Positions 48,822-58,582 of a stretch of DNA of 64,000 nt are shown here, in pieces. The translations under genes and the position numbers were made by a program. The DNA comes from Enterococcus moraviensis ATCC BAA-383 (GTDB lineage Bacteria; Bacillota; Bacilli; Lactobacillales; Enterococcaceae). Below the pieces are notes generated by a model. That model was not told the origin of the DNA, ran no database searches, and saw only the letters and a list, made by a program, of their open reading frames with translations. Numbering within the stretch: the first letter of the stretch is position 1; the number at the start of each line of letters is the position of its first letter. The stretch covers positions 620,001 to 684,000 of the forward strand of contig NZ_ASWB01000002.1 of assembly GCF_000407445.1 (NCBI RefSeq), in the 5' to 3' direction.

Positions 48822-49661
48822 TTGATTGAACCCATTTTAACTGCAATTAGCGCAATCATAACGTTAGTTACAACAATTTTAGGCGTTTTTGAAGAAAAGA
48901 AAGCTATAGAAAAGACAGAAAAATCAATAAATAATCAAGATCAAAAGTTTAACAATATAACAACGCAAGGTGATAATTCAGCTATAAATATTAATGCAAC
49001 TCAAATTCAACAATCAGTAGTTGTAAAAAATCATCAAGAATATAAAATAAAAGATGAAAAATTTAAGGAAAACCTTACAAGATTAAAAGGGTATAACAAA
49101 TTCTTTTTAATAATGTTTCCGGTAGTGATGTTTGGTTTAGCTTATCTTAAGAAAATTGAATCAATTGATTATGCTATTCGTATCAGTATAATAGTTGTTT
49201 GCTCGTATTCAATTTCACTTTATTTGAGATATGTATACCAAAGATATGTAAGAAAAATAAAAAATAGAGGTCATGAGGAAGATGTTTTAAGTAAGATAAT
49301 AAGAGGGATTGAATTCTTTTTGTTTCCTTTAGCTATTTTTGTGATATCTGTAATAAATGTAGGAGGCTCTATACTCCAAAGTTCTACAGAGACAAGTAAT
49401 TTGGATTCTATTTATATTTTCATAATTTTGTATTTAATTTCAGCTTATGTGGAATCTTTAATATTTCAATTTGTAATAGGCAATAATATTTGGAAAATTT
49501 CATTTTTTATAAGAAAAATGCTTGTGCTCGTATTACTATTATTTTTTAGTTTTTTAATGTTGCTTCAACTGCTAATACAGGTTCTTTGTTGTGTAATTTT
49601 ACCTCAACATTATATCTACTTACATGGCGTTTTGTCTGTATTAGTAAATGAAACTATCTAG
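48822..49661 (+). CDS. Hypothetical multi-pass membrane protein
   Basis: 279 residues from TTG 48822 behind AAAGGAGAATT. One N-terminal hydrophobic segment (ILTAISAIITLVTTILGV), a soluble Asn/Gln-rich stretch (~30-70, with QGDNSAININATQIQQSVVV), and four to five membrane segments from ~95 to the end. No recognised domain. A/T-rich codon use and position in the hot spot suggest it was acquired. It may belong to a toxin or defence system, but this is not shown. Confidence 0.6.
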   Translation: MIEPILTAISAIITLVTTILGVFEEKKAIEKTEKSINNQDQKFNNITTQGDNSAININATQIQQSVVVKNHQEYKIKDEKFKENLTRLKGYNKFFLIMFPVVMFGLAYLKKIESIDYAIRISIIVVCSYSISLYLRYVYQRYVRKIKNRGHEEDVLSKIIRGIEFFLFPLAIFVISVINVGGSILQSSTETSNLDSIYIFIILYLISAYVESLIFQFVIGNNIWKISFFIRKMLVLVLLLFFSFLMLLQLLIQVLCCVILPQHYIYLHGVLSVLVNETI

Positions 49662-49746
49662 GTTTATTACTATATCTTTGAATTGTAAAACTATATTTCT
49701 CTAGTAAAAAGAACCTAATTCAACCTATATAAAAGTAATATTTTTA

Positions 49747-49767
49747 ATGGAAGGGTCAGTGGGATAA
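49747..49767 (+). repeat. sufB 3'-end repeat, copy 2
   Basis: ATGGAAGGGTCAGTGGGATA plus final A, differing from sufB at two positions and keeping the MEGSVG-stop reading. No other sufB sequence precedes it. Confidence 0.65.
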
Positions 49768-49773
49768 AATTTT

Positions 49774-49815
49774 AGACTTGAAACGTTATTATGTGACGTT
49801 TTAAGTCTTTTAATT
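49774..49815 (+). terminator. Terminator just after sufB-end copy 2
   Basis: AGACTTGAAACGT (49774-49786) pairs with ACGTTTTAAGTCT (49796-49808), then TTTAATTT. The arrangement repeat-then-terminator copies that at the true sufB end. Confidence 0.8.
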
Positions 49816-49929
49816 TATCTATTTTTCATTAAAAAACTCAAAATGTAAAAAAAAACAATTTATTTGGACTTTATTATTATTTTTATGATATTATAGTATT
49901 GCATATTATGAATCGGAGGGATAATTATA

Positions 49930-50646
49930 ATGTCAGTTAATATTAGTGATATAAAAAAAATGAATATTTCAAGTAATGCTTTGAGATGGGCCGCAGAGAC
50001 CAGTTTAATGAAATTACCATATACATATAATGGATTTGTTTCACGTTCAAAAAATGAAATTATTGATAATTTGTTTCGCGGTGACTTGGCTAAGTCAGCA
50101 GTAATTGAATACCTTGTAAGTATAGGAAAAAATATATCAGATGAATACGATTCTGTAAGAACTGATAATTTTCGATATCCAATGAGTAATGTGGGGAGAA
50201 AACATCATTTTATGATGGATACTTTTAAAGTAGAATTAAATTCTTCCAAATTACCACCACAAATATCTTATATCAATGATAATAGACTATTAGAAAAAGA
50301 TATCAAGATTACTCATAATACTAATGATCATATAGAACCAATTTTTTTAGGTTATGATATAGTTATGCAATTATACTACAACTTAGACAATCAAAATTAT
50401 ATCTTTAATTTAAATCCTTTTGATATTAGTTTTATTGAAAACCCAGATAATAACCTAAGTTTAAGAGTGGACAGACTTTTGAAGAATATTTCAGTTGATT
50501 CACTGGATTTATATTTTTTCGCATTTGTTACAGAACAGCAATTACGAGGATTGTCATATTTCGGAAATTTATGGGGCTTTAATAATGCAAACAGACAATT
50601 TTATTGTTGTAAGATTAAAGATTGTAGTCCATGCTCTATGCTATAA
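49930..50646 (+). CDS. Hypothetical protein in defence block
   Basis: 238 residues, soluble, not recognised. RTDNFRYPMSNVGRK and MMDTFKVELNSSKLPP (~75-118) loosely resemble the core strands of restriction-endonuclease folds, but a clear catalytic D...ExK is not present. The C-terminus contains four cysteines in CCKIKDCSPC, perhaps binding metal. It has the ribosome site CGGAGGG and its own terminator, so it may work separately from the methylase operon that follows. Confidence 0.55.
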   Translation: MSVNISDIKKMNISSNALRWAAETSLMKLPYTYNGFVSRSKNEIIDNLFRGDLAKSAVIEYLVSIGKNISDEYDSVRTDNFRYPMSNVGRKHHFMMDTFKVELNSSKLPPQISYINDNRLLEKDIKITHNTNDHIEPIFLGYDIVMQLYYNLDNQNYIFNLNPFDISFIENPDNNLSLRVDRLLKNISVDSLDLYFFAFVTEQQLRGLSYFGNLWGFNNANRQFYCCKIKDCSPCSML

Positions 50647-50647
50647 T

Positions 50648-50678
50648 AAGGCTGATATTTCTTTCAGCCTTTTTTTTA
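50648..50678 (+). terminator. Terminator after the 49930 gene
   Basis: AAGGCTGA (50648-50655) pairs with TCAGCCTT (50664-50671), running into T8. Confidence 0.9.
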
Positions 50679-50792
50679 GGATCAAAACTAGGTTTCTATC
50701 TAGCTTTCAGAGAGATTTAAGAAGCTTTGTTTATTTTTTTATGGATTATTGTTACAATTAATATTTGTATAGTAGATAGAGGAGGAGTTTAT

Positions 50793-52730
50793 TTGAGTAA
50801 TTCATTTTTTTGTGAAGATATTGACATTGATGAGAATACAATTCTTCGTAGTTCTCCTAATCTTTTTAAAATATTACTTCGTGATCGAACTACGAGAAAA
50901 AATATTATCTGGGCAACTAAAACATATGAATTATTAGGTAAAGAATTTGGATCAAAAGAATCGATAAAAATAACATCAATTACAGGTGAAAAATCGTCTC
51001 TCATAAGGCCTAGAATTGAAAAATTTAAATATGAACAATTAGAACGCACAAAAGGTAAAGCAGAAGTTTTCACGCCATTATGGATAGTAAAAAAGCAAAA
51101 TGATATTATCGACCAAGAGTTTAGTCGTTTATCAGTTGAAGAATATGTATCTAAAATTTGGATGGAAATTACTTGTGGGGAAGGTCCTTATATGGTTAGT
51201 AGGTATGATTCTGTGACAGGAGAAATTGTTCCTATTGAGACCCGTGTTGGCTTTGTTGACAGAAAATTAAGAAGGATTAATCAAGAAGTTGCTGATGAAA
51301 AAAAGTGGTTTGAGTATGTAAAAAAGGCTTATCAAACAAGTTTCGGCTATGAATTCCAAGGTGATTCTTTATTGATAGCTCGTGAGAATTTACTATATAC
51401 ATTTATTGATTATTATTTGGAAAAATTCGATCGACATCCTGATATTAAGCTACAGAAAGAAATTGCTAAAATAATTAGTTACAATGTATTTCAAATGGAT
51501 GGGTTAAATTATACGATCCCATATTCGGGTGAAAGTTTTCAACTAGAGTATTTGGAGCAACTTAATTTATTTGGAGAGGAAATTACGCAAAAAACAACAA
51601 AATTGGAAAAAGAAAATTCAGGTGTTTATGTAAAAATAAGGAATTGGAAAAATCAACAAATGAATGAGTTTAAATCATTTGTCAATAAGGAGGAAAGTAG
51701 GATGAAATTTGATGTGGTTGTTGGGAATCCTCCCTATCAAGAGGAAATTGAGGGAAATAATCGACAGTCCAGACCAATATATAATTTATTTATGGACGAG
51801 GTTCAAAATATTTCCGAGCGCTCTATATTAATTACCCCTGCTAGATTTTTAGCTAATACTGGAGCTACTCCAAAAAAGTGGAATAATAAAATGCTGAGCT
51901 CAACTAATTTAAAAATAGAGTTTTTTGAACAAAAAAGTTCTAAAGTTTTTCCAAATACTGATATTAAAGGAGGAGTAGTTGTTACTTATTATGATAGGAG
52001 TAAATATTTTGAATCTATAGATACATTTATTCCACTAAAAGAACTAAACTCCATTTTTCATAAAGTTAAAAATGAAAATAAGGACAATCTAGGTTCTATA
52101 GTTTATAGTCCGGATAGCTATAGATTTACGGACTCAATGTTCAATGATTACCCTGAATTTAAAAATCGAACTGATACTTCACACCTGAAAGCAGTCTCAT
52201 CAAATGTTTTTGAACGTTATCCAGAAGTTTTTTTATCAGATGAAGAATTTGCTGGTGATACTGTTAAAATTTACGGAAGAAAAGACGGAAGGAGAGTTTT
52301 CAAAAAAATAAATAAAGCTTACTTGATTAAACACCCAAATATAGATAAGTGGAAAGTTTTTATTCCTGGTGCGAATGGAAGTGGAACTTATGGAGAAGCT
52401 TTGAGTACTCCTATTTTAGGAGAACCATTTATGGCACATAATCAAACTTTTATAAGTATTGGAGCATTTGATACTAAATTTGAAGCTGAAAGTCTTTTAA
52501 AGTATGTAAAAGGAAAATTTTCAAGAGCTATGTTGGGAATTATGAAAACAACTCAAAATAATCAATCAAAAGTAACGTGGTCTAAGGTTCCCATGCAAGA
52601 TTTCACTTCAAATTCAGATATCGACTGGTCAAAAACAATCCCTGAAATAGATCAACAACTCTACAAAAAATACAATCTTAACGAAGAAGAAATTAATTTC
52701 ATTGAAACGAAAGTCAAGGAGATGGAATAA
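50793..52730 (+). CDS. Eco57I-type adenine-specific DNA methyltransferase
   Basis: 645 residues. Motif X-like VFTPLWIVKKQND, motif I WMEITCGEGPYMV and catalytic motif IV VVGNPPYQEE are in the order of N6-adenine methylases. A C-terminal target-recognition-like part follows (~400-600), including SNVFERYPEVFLSDE and WKVFIPGANGSGTYGE. I chose TTG 50793 because AGGAGGAG lies 9 bases before it; the longer frame from 50727 has a hydrophobic start without a ribosome site. It overlaps the helicase gene (TAATG). Probably the modification enzyme of the restriction-like locus. Confidence 0.85.
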   Translation: MSNSFFCEDIDIDENTILRSSPNLFKILLRDRTTRKNIIWATKTYELLGKEFGSKESIKITSITGEKSSLIRPRIEKFKYEQLERTKGKAEVFTPLWIVKKQNDIIDQEFSRLSVEEYVSKIWMEITCGEGPYMVSRYDSVTGEIVPIETRVGFVDRKLRRINQEVADEKKWFEYVKKAYQTSFGYEFQGDSLLIARENLLYTFIDYYLEKFDRHPDIKLQKEIAKIISYNVFQMDGLNYTIPYSGESFQLEYLEQLNLFGEEITQKTTKLEKENSGVYVKIRNWKNQQMNEFKSFVNKEESRMKFDVVVGNPPYQEEIEGNNRQSRPIYNLFMDEVQNISERSILITPARFLANTGATPKKWNNKMLSSTNLKIEFFEQKSSKVFPNTDIKGGVVVTYYDRSKYFESIDTFIPLKELNSIFHKVKNENKDNLGSIVYSPDSYRFTDSMFNDYPEFKNRTDTSHLKAVSSNVFERYPEVFLSDEEFAGDTVKIYGRKDGRRVFKKINKAYLIKHPNIDKWKVFIPGANGSGTYGEALSTPILGEPFMAHNQTFISIGAFDTKFEAESLLKYVKGKFSRAMLGIMKTTQNNQSKVTWSKVPMQDFTSNSDIDWSKTIPEIDQQLYKKYNLNEEEINFIETKVKEME

Positions 52731-55700
52731 TGGACATGAATGTTGTTATTGAACCCAAAAAGTCTATAAAACCAACAATTTATGCTTATGTTACTCCCAC
52801 TAATACTGCTAAAAATGGCTGGATTAAAATTGGTTATACTGATCGTGATGCAGATAAGCGTATTTGGGAACAAACGCATACAGTTGGGATTGAACCGAAG
52901 AAACTTTGGGATCATGAAGCTCGTTTCAATGGTGGCGGTTATTTCTCAGACCGTGACTTTCATGCATTTTTAACTAAAAATGGTATTCGACGAAATAAGG
53001 GAACAGAATGGTTCTTCTTCAATGGAAATCCAGATGAAGCAGAGTCACTGTATCGTGAGTTCGTTTTTAAGGACTATTCAAAAGTCCAAAAAGAGCAAAA
53101 GTTAGATTATCAATTACGCACTGAACAAGAAGCAGCAGTTGAAAAAACTCTTGTATACGCTAAAAATCATCCAAATGGAGAATTTTTGTGGAATGCAAAA
53201 CCTCGTTTTGGTAAAACATTGACTTCTTATGATCTAGTTCGTAAGTTGGATTCAATGAATGTGTTAATTGTAACGAATAGACCAGCTATTGCTAATTCTT
53301 GGTATGATGATTTTATTAAATTCATCGCTTGGCAGACTGATTTTAAGTTTATCAGTGAATCTGACTCACTAAAAGACCGTTCACCAATGACTCGGCAAGA
53401 TTTTGTTGACTATACTGTTACACATGATGATGCTAAACAAGTAGCCTTCTTGAGTTTACAAGATTTAAAAGGATCAAAATACTTTCGAGGTGATGGTGGT
53501 GGCTTTGATAAGCTTAAATGGGTAGCGGACACAAATTGGGATGTTCTGATTATAGATGAAGCGCATGAAGGAGTAGACACCTTTAAAACAGATGTTGCTT
53601 TTCGTTATATAGATCGACAATTTACTTTGCACCTTTCTGGAACACCTTTTAAAGCAATAGCTAAAGGTTCATTCAATGATGAACAAATATTTAATTGGTC
53701 ATACGAAGATGAACAAGCAGCTAAAGACAACTGGACTGAGGAAGAAAATAATCCCTATGAACCCTTACCACAACTGAACATGTTTACTTATCAAATGTCG
53801 AAAATGATTACGAATGAAGTAAATCAAGGGATTGAACTTGAAAATGAGAATAATGTTGATTTTGCTTTTGATTTAAATGAATTTTTTGCAACGAAAGAAG
53901 ATGGACGGTTTGTTCATGAAGCTGATGTAAAAAAATGGTTGGATACATTGACTCACAATGAAAAATATCCTTTTTCAACATCTAAATTACGTAATGAATT
54001 AAAACATACTTTTTGGATCTTGAACCGTGTTGCAAGTGCAAAAGCTTTGAAGAAGTTGTTAGATGCGCACCCAGTTTTTGAAAATTATGAAGTTATTCTA
54101 GCTGCTGGGAATGGTAAGTCTGAAGCAGAGGATTTATTGGCTAATGAAAGTTCATTCAAAAGAGTACGTGATGCCATACAATCAAATGACAAGACAATTA
54201 CACTTTCGGTTGGTCAATTAACTACAGGAATTACAATTCCTGAATGGACAGCGGTAATGATGTTAAGCAATATGAAATCGCCCGCACTTTATATGCAAGC
54301 TGCTTTTCGAGCACAGAATCCTAATGTTTGGACGGAACAAGTAAGTGGTGAGGAAGTTCGATATCAAAAACAAAATGCGTATGTTTTTGATTTTGCACCG
54401 GAAAGAACGCTAATTATCTTTGATGAATTTGCTAATAATTTGTCTACCCATACTGCATCAGGCGGTGGAACATCTGGTGATCGTGAAAAGAATATCAAGA
54501 AATTATTAAATTTCTTTCCTGTGATTGGTGAGGACAAAGAAGGGAAAATGGTTGAACTTGACGCCGCTCAAGTGTTAACAATTCCAAAAGCAATTAAAGC
54601 AACTGAAGTTGTTAAAAGAGGATTCATGAGCAACTTATTGTTCGCAAATATTTCAGGTATTTTTCAAGCTCCTCAAGCAGCACTTAGCATTTTAGATAAT
54701 ATGGATTATGCTTCACAAGGTAAAGTGAAAAAACCTGATGATCAGCCAACAATCGACACAAAAAATATTGAAGTGGATGATGATGGACAAGCAATTGCAG
54801 ACAATGAAATTGTCATCACGAAAACAAAGGCTATCTTTGGAAGTAAAGTATATCAAATAGAAGAAAAAATAGAAGAGACGATTGGAAAAATCGATTCTGA
54901 CAGCGTCCGTGATTCTTTGGCTAAAGATATTGGGAAAACAGTTGTAGAGAATTTTAAACCACAATTAGAAATTGTTAAACCAGATTATGAACTTACAAAA
55001 AAAGGTTCAGAAAAAATTGAGAAAAAAATCCAGACTGAAGTAGAATTAACCATTAAGAAAAAAAATGCAGATTTTAATAATCAACAAGCACATATAGAAA
55101 GTAATTTAGAAAAAGATATAAAACAAGTGAATACTGTTGAGGAGAAAGTTCAAATTGAAAAGCAATATGCTGAAAAACTAGAAGAAGCTTTTGAAACATA
55201 TCAACAAGAAGTGAAAAAAGAAGTTTCTCAAAAAATTGAAACGTTAAGTAAAGAGATTGTTGAAGAGCAAGAACAAAAGCAAAAAACAAAAGAAAAAACG
55301 ATGATTGAAGAGGATATTCGAGGGCGTTTGCGTGGGTTTGCTCGTACAATTCCAAGTTTTATTATGGCTTATGGTGATGATTCACTGACATTAAAAAACT
55401 TTGATCACTATACTCCTGAAGAGGTGTTTTTGGAAGTCACTGGAATCACTGTTGAGCAATTCAAGTTCTTGCGTGATGGTGGAGACTATCAAGAAGATGG
55501 TAAGACACACCATTTTAGAGGTATGCTATTTGATGATGTAGTATTTAATGAATCTGTACAAGAATTTTTAAGAAAGAAAGATGAATTATCTAATTATTTT
55601 GAAGATAATGAAGAAGATATATTCGATTATATTCCACCACAAAAAACCAATCAGATCTATACTCCTAAGTGGGTTGCAAAAATGATGGTTGAAGATTTAG

Positions 55701-56038
55701 AAAAAGAGAATTCAAATATTTATGATGATTCTAGTAAAACATTTGCTGACCTTTATATGAAATCGGGGCTTTATATCACAGAAATTGTTAAAAAGCTTTA
55801 CAATAGTCCGGTCATAAAAACGGAATATCCAAATGATAAAGAACGAATCAAACATATTTTGGAAAATCAAGTTTATGGGTTGGCTCCAACAGAAATTATC
55901 TATAAAATTTCAACTAATTTTATTTTCGGTAATTTAGATAATGATATTAGTCGGAAGAATTTCCTAATGGAAGATGCAACACCTTATGCGAAAAATGGTA
56001 TGCTACAAGATTTGATAAATTCATCGTTTGGTGATTAG
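52730..56038 (+). CDS. GIY-YIG/T5orf172 nuclease-SF2 helicase-methylase-like fusion
   Basis: 1102 residues. N-terminal GIY-YIG/T5orf172-like domain: YAYVTPTNTAKNGWIKIGYT and KRIWEQTHTVG (~14-60). SF2 helicase: motif I KPRFGKTLTSYDL (~157), motif II LIIDEAHEG (~277), motif III LHLSGTPFKAI, motif VI region MQAAFRAQNP. A coiled-coil linker (~790-860) rich in Glu/Lys follows. The C-terminus has a methylase-like motif X, NQIYTPKWVAKMMVEDLE (~974), and a degenerate motif I, FADLYMKSGLY, but no NPPY. It may be the DNA-translocating and cutting subunit of the locus. Overlaps the methylase gene. Confidence 0.82.
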   Translation: MDMNVVIEPKKSIKPTIYAYVTPTNTAKNGWIKIGYTDRDADKRIWEQTHTVGIEPKKLWDHEARFNGGGYFSDRDFHAFLTKNGIRRNKGTEWFFFNGNPDEAESLYREFVFKDYSKVQKEQKLDYQLRTEQEAAVEKTLVYAKNHPNGEFLWNAKPRFGKTLTSYDLVRKLDSMNVLIVTNRPAIANSWYDDFIKFIAWQTDFKFISESDSLKDRSPMTRQDFVDYTVTHDDAKQVAFLSLQDLKGSKYFRGDGGGFDKLKWVADTNWDVLIIDEAHEGVDTFKTDVAFRYIDRQFTLHLSGTPFKAIAKGSFNDEQIFNWSYEDEQAAKDNWTEEENNPYEPLPQLNMFTYQMSKMITNEVNQGIELENENNVDFAFDLNEFFATKEDGRFVHEADVKKWLDTLTHNEKYPFSTSKLRNELKHTFWILNRVASAKALKKLLDAHPVFENYEVILAAGNGKSEAEDLLANESSFKRVRDAIQSNDKTITLSVGQLTTGITIPEWTAVMMLSNMKSPALYMQAAFRAQNPNVWTEQVSGEEVRYQKQNAYVFDFAPERTLIIFDEFANNLSTHTASGGGTSGDREKNIKKLLNFFPVIGEDKEGKMVELDAAQVLTIPKAIKATEVVKRGFMSNLLFANISGIFQAPQAALSILDNMDYASQGKVKKPDDQPTIDTKNIEVDDDGQAIADNEIVITKTKAIFGSKVYQIEEKIEETIGKIDSDSVRDSLAKDIGKTVVENFKPQLEIVKPDYELTKKGSEKIEKKIQTEVELTIKKKNADFNNQQAHIESNLEKDIKQVNTVEEKVQIEKQYAEKLEEAFETYQQEVKKEVSQKIETLSKEIVEEQEQKQKTKEKTMIEEDIRGRLRGFARTIPSFIMAYGDDSLTLKNFDHYTPEEVFLEVTGITVEQFKFLRDGGDYQEDGKTHHFRGMLFDDVVFNESVQEFLRKKDELSNYFEDNEEDIFDYIPPQKTNQIYTPKWVAKMMVEDLEKENSNIYDDSSKTFADLYMKSGLYITEIVKKLYNSPVIKTEYPNDKERIKHILENQVYGLAPTEIIYKISTNFIFGNLDNDISRKNFLMEDATPYAKNGMLQDLINSSFGD

Positions 56039-56056
56039 GATTAAGGAGAATTAAAT

Positions 56057-58054
56057 TTGAAAGCAGATACAATTAAATTTTTTGAGTTTTTAGAACAAAA
56101 AAAGACTATTTTTAATATTCCTGTTTATCAACGTAATTATGAATGGTCAAATGAGCAATGTGTTCAGTTATTCAATGATGTTGAAAAAATTATTCAAGAT
56201 GATTTCTCAGCCAAACACTTTCTTGGAACAATCGTTTATGTGGACGAACGTGGACCAAAGCTAAGTAAATATTTTAATATTATCGATGGACAGCAACGGA
56301 TTACTAGCTTTATGCTATTTATGAAAGCAATTGCTGATTTATCTGACGATGAAAGTCTTTATGATGAAATTTTAGATGACTACTTGCTAAATCCTCGTAG
56401 TGAAGAAAATAATAAAATCAAACTACGTTCTGTTGAAAAAGATCGTCTTGTATTTCGTAAAATTATTGAGAAGCATGAAGTGGAAGAAACATCTAAGGTT
56501 TCTGAAAACTTCAATCTCTTTCTAACTAGAATTGAGGAATCGGAATATGAGCCTAAAGAATTTTTTGATGCGTTAGGAATGATAGAAATTGTTTACATTG
56601 AATTGAATGGTAATGATGAATCAGAAAATCCACAAGTAATCTTTGAAAGCATTAATTCAACTGGACTCTCTCTAACAGCATCTGATCTGATTAGAAATTT
56701 CCTGCTAATGGGCATTGATCATGAAACGCAAAATCGTTTATATAAAGATTATTGGACAAAAATTGAGGAACGAATTCCAACAAACCAAATATCTACTTTC
56801 ATTAGGTTCTATCTAACGTTAAAATTTGGTGCTACTGTGACTGAAAGACGAGTGTATGAAGAATACAAACGATTCTTCAATAATAATCATTACACACCTG
56901 AGACAGCAATTAAAGAACTGGAAAATTACTCTAAATATTATTTCTGGTTAAACAATGAAATTATTCCAAAATCAACAGTAAATGAACGAATTAAAAGAGT
57001 TAATCTGATGAAAGCTACAATTGTTTACCCGTACTTAATGCAGATTTTAAAATTAGGTGATGATGGAATCTATACATGGGACAATGTTGATGAAATTTTC
57101 GGAACAGTCGAATCTTATCTGTTTAGACGCTCAATTACTGATAAGAGAACCAATGTATTGAATAAGATGTTTGCAGCGTTATCTCGTGAGATTTCAATAG
57201 ATAATGAGAAAGATCGTCTAATTATTGAACTAACCAATAAAAAAGGAACGCAAATTTTTCCAAGAGACGCAGAATTTGTAAATAGTTTTCAAACAGTCGC
57301 TTTATATAATAGAAAAAACAATCTCGCTAAGTTAGTTTTGATGATGCTTGAACTTTATCGGACAAAGGAACCAATTAGCTTTGAATCGATTCAAGTGGAG
57401 CATATTATGCCACAAACTTTAACGAATGATTGGAAGGTTTCAGTCAAAAATGCTAATGACGTTCAAATTAAATATGGTGATACAATCGGTAATTTGACCT
57501 TAACAGGATATAATTCAGAACTATCGAACAAGTTATTTAGCGAAAAAAGTAAAATGTATCAACAATCAAATATTACTTTAACTCGAGAACTAGCTAATGA
57601 ATATGATAAATGGGATGCTTATACAATTGAAGATAGAGCAAAAAAATTAAGTGAAGAAGCGTTGAAAATCTGGAAATTTCCTATCCAAGTACAAGCTGAA
57701 GAACAGTCTTCTGTAAGCGGAGAACACTTTTTAGATGAAGACGTTAATATTACAGGAAGTAAACCGAAGTTATTATCTATTGAAGATAAAGACTACAAAG
57801 TTGATAGTTGGAAAAAAGTACTTATTTCATTTTTAGATTTTGTTTGGGAATTTGACAGTCAAACATTTGCTAATTTAAAGAGAAGAGAAGTACTTAAAAG
57901 ACTATTTAGTCCAGCAGATGAAGTTAGAAATCCTGGCAAGCTATCCAACGGTGAAATTGTAGAAACAAACTTTAGTTCGGAAACGATTCTTTCTATCATC
58001 AAAATAATCGCCACTGAATATAATATTTTTGATGATATAAGTTATACTATTTAA
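56057..58054 (+). CDS. DUF262-DUF1524 (GmrSD-type) protein
   Basis: 665 residues from TTG 56057 behind AAGGAG. The N-terminal DUF262 nucleotidase-like domain has IPVYQRNYEW (21-30) and IIDGQQRITSF (75-85, the DGQQR motif). A DUF1524 HNH-type region follows, with VEHIMPQTL (~447), TIGNLTLTGYNSELSNKLF and a later RAKKLSEEALKIW. This single-chain S-D order matches GmrSD type IV restriction enzymes that cut modified DNA. The last ~110 residues form a further domain. It lies 18 bases after the helicase gene, so the three genes form one operon. Confidence 0.85.
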   Translation: MKADTIKFFEFLEQKKTIFNIPVYQRNYEWSNEQCVQLFNDVEKIIQDDFSAKHFLGTIVYVDERGPKLSKYFNIIDGQQRITSFMLFMKAIADLSDDESLYDEILDDYLLNPRSEENNKIKLRSVEKDRLVFRKIIEKHEVEETSKVSENFNLFLTRIEESEYEPKEFFDALGMIEIVYIELNGNDESENPQVIFESINSTGLSLTASDLIRNFLLMGIDHETQNRLYKDYWTKIEERIPTNQISTFIRFYLTLKFGATVTERRVYEEYKRFFNNNHYTPETAIKELENYSKYYFWLNNEIIPKSTVNERIKRVNLMKATIVYPYLMQILKLGDDGIYTWDNVDEIFGTVESYLFRRSITDKRTNVLNKMFAALSREISIDNEKDRLIIELTNKKGTQIFPRDAEFVNSFQTVALYNRKNNLAKLVLMMLELYRTKEPISFESIQVEHIMPQTLTNDWKVSVKNANDVQIKYGDTIGNLTLTGYNSELSNKLFSEKSKMYQQSNITLTRELANEYDKWDAYTIEDRAKKLSEEALKIWKFPIQVQAEEQSSVSGEHFLDEDVNITGSKPKLLSIEDKDYKVDSWKKVLISFLDFVWEFDSQTFANLKRREVLKRLFSPADEVRNPGKLSNGEIVETNFSSETILSIIKIIATEYNIFDDISYTI

Positions 58055-58083
58055 TATACGAATAAAATATAATTATTCAAAAT

Positions 58084-58134
58084 AAGTATATACTCTTTTC
58101 TGTTTAAGAAAGTGAAGAGTATATACTTGTTTTT
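58084..58134 (+). terminator. Terminator of the restriction-like operon
   Basis: AAGTATATACTCTT (58084-58097) pairs with AAGAGTATATACTT (58115-58128), followed by GTTTTTA. Confidence 0.9.
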
Positions 58135-58140
58135 ATTAAA

Positions 58141-58407
58141 CTAAACTTTGTTTCGCTGAATCATCCTCGCTACAATCTCTTCACTCTCCTTCAAAACCTC
58201 TTCAAAATCCCCAGAAAAAACCTGATACAACTGCTGACAAGAATAATACCGCATCCGCATATCCTTCTTATTCCTCGTAACCTTCCCATCAAAAAACTCA
58301 TCCAAATAAACCAACGACTTCTGCCAAGACCGAAGCTTGATCAACTCACTCCGCACATCCAAAATATCCTGATAAGGTACTGCCTTCAAATTCTGTTCTT
58401 TACTCAT
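58141..58407 (-). CDS. Small hypothetical protein of the 1-kb repeat, copy A
   Basis: 88 residues from ATG 58407 (a start 12 codons earlier at 58443 is possible). Helical, with QDILDVRSELIKLRSWQKSL and YYSCQQLYQVFSGDFEEVLK. Nearly identical to copy B (63035-63301) apart from the last ~12 residues, so selection appears to keep the protein. No known family. It faces away from the structured RNA region that follows to its right. Confidence 0.6.
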   Translation of the reverse strand: MSKEQNLKAVPYQDILDVRSELIKLRSWQKSLVYLDEFFDGKVTRNKKDMRMRYYSCQQLYQVFSGDFEEVLKESEEIVARMIQRNKV

Positions 58408-58582
58408 CACTACACATCCATTCCTATTTTTTTGAAAAAACAACAGGAAAATAAAAAACGATCAGACCTATCTGCGCCTCATCGTGTGCAATAGTTCGCC
58501 AAAGAACACATGAAATCGCCAAAAAGATGAAAGAATCCAGCAAAGAGACTAGTAAAATCAATCAAAATTAAGTACAATAAAA

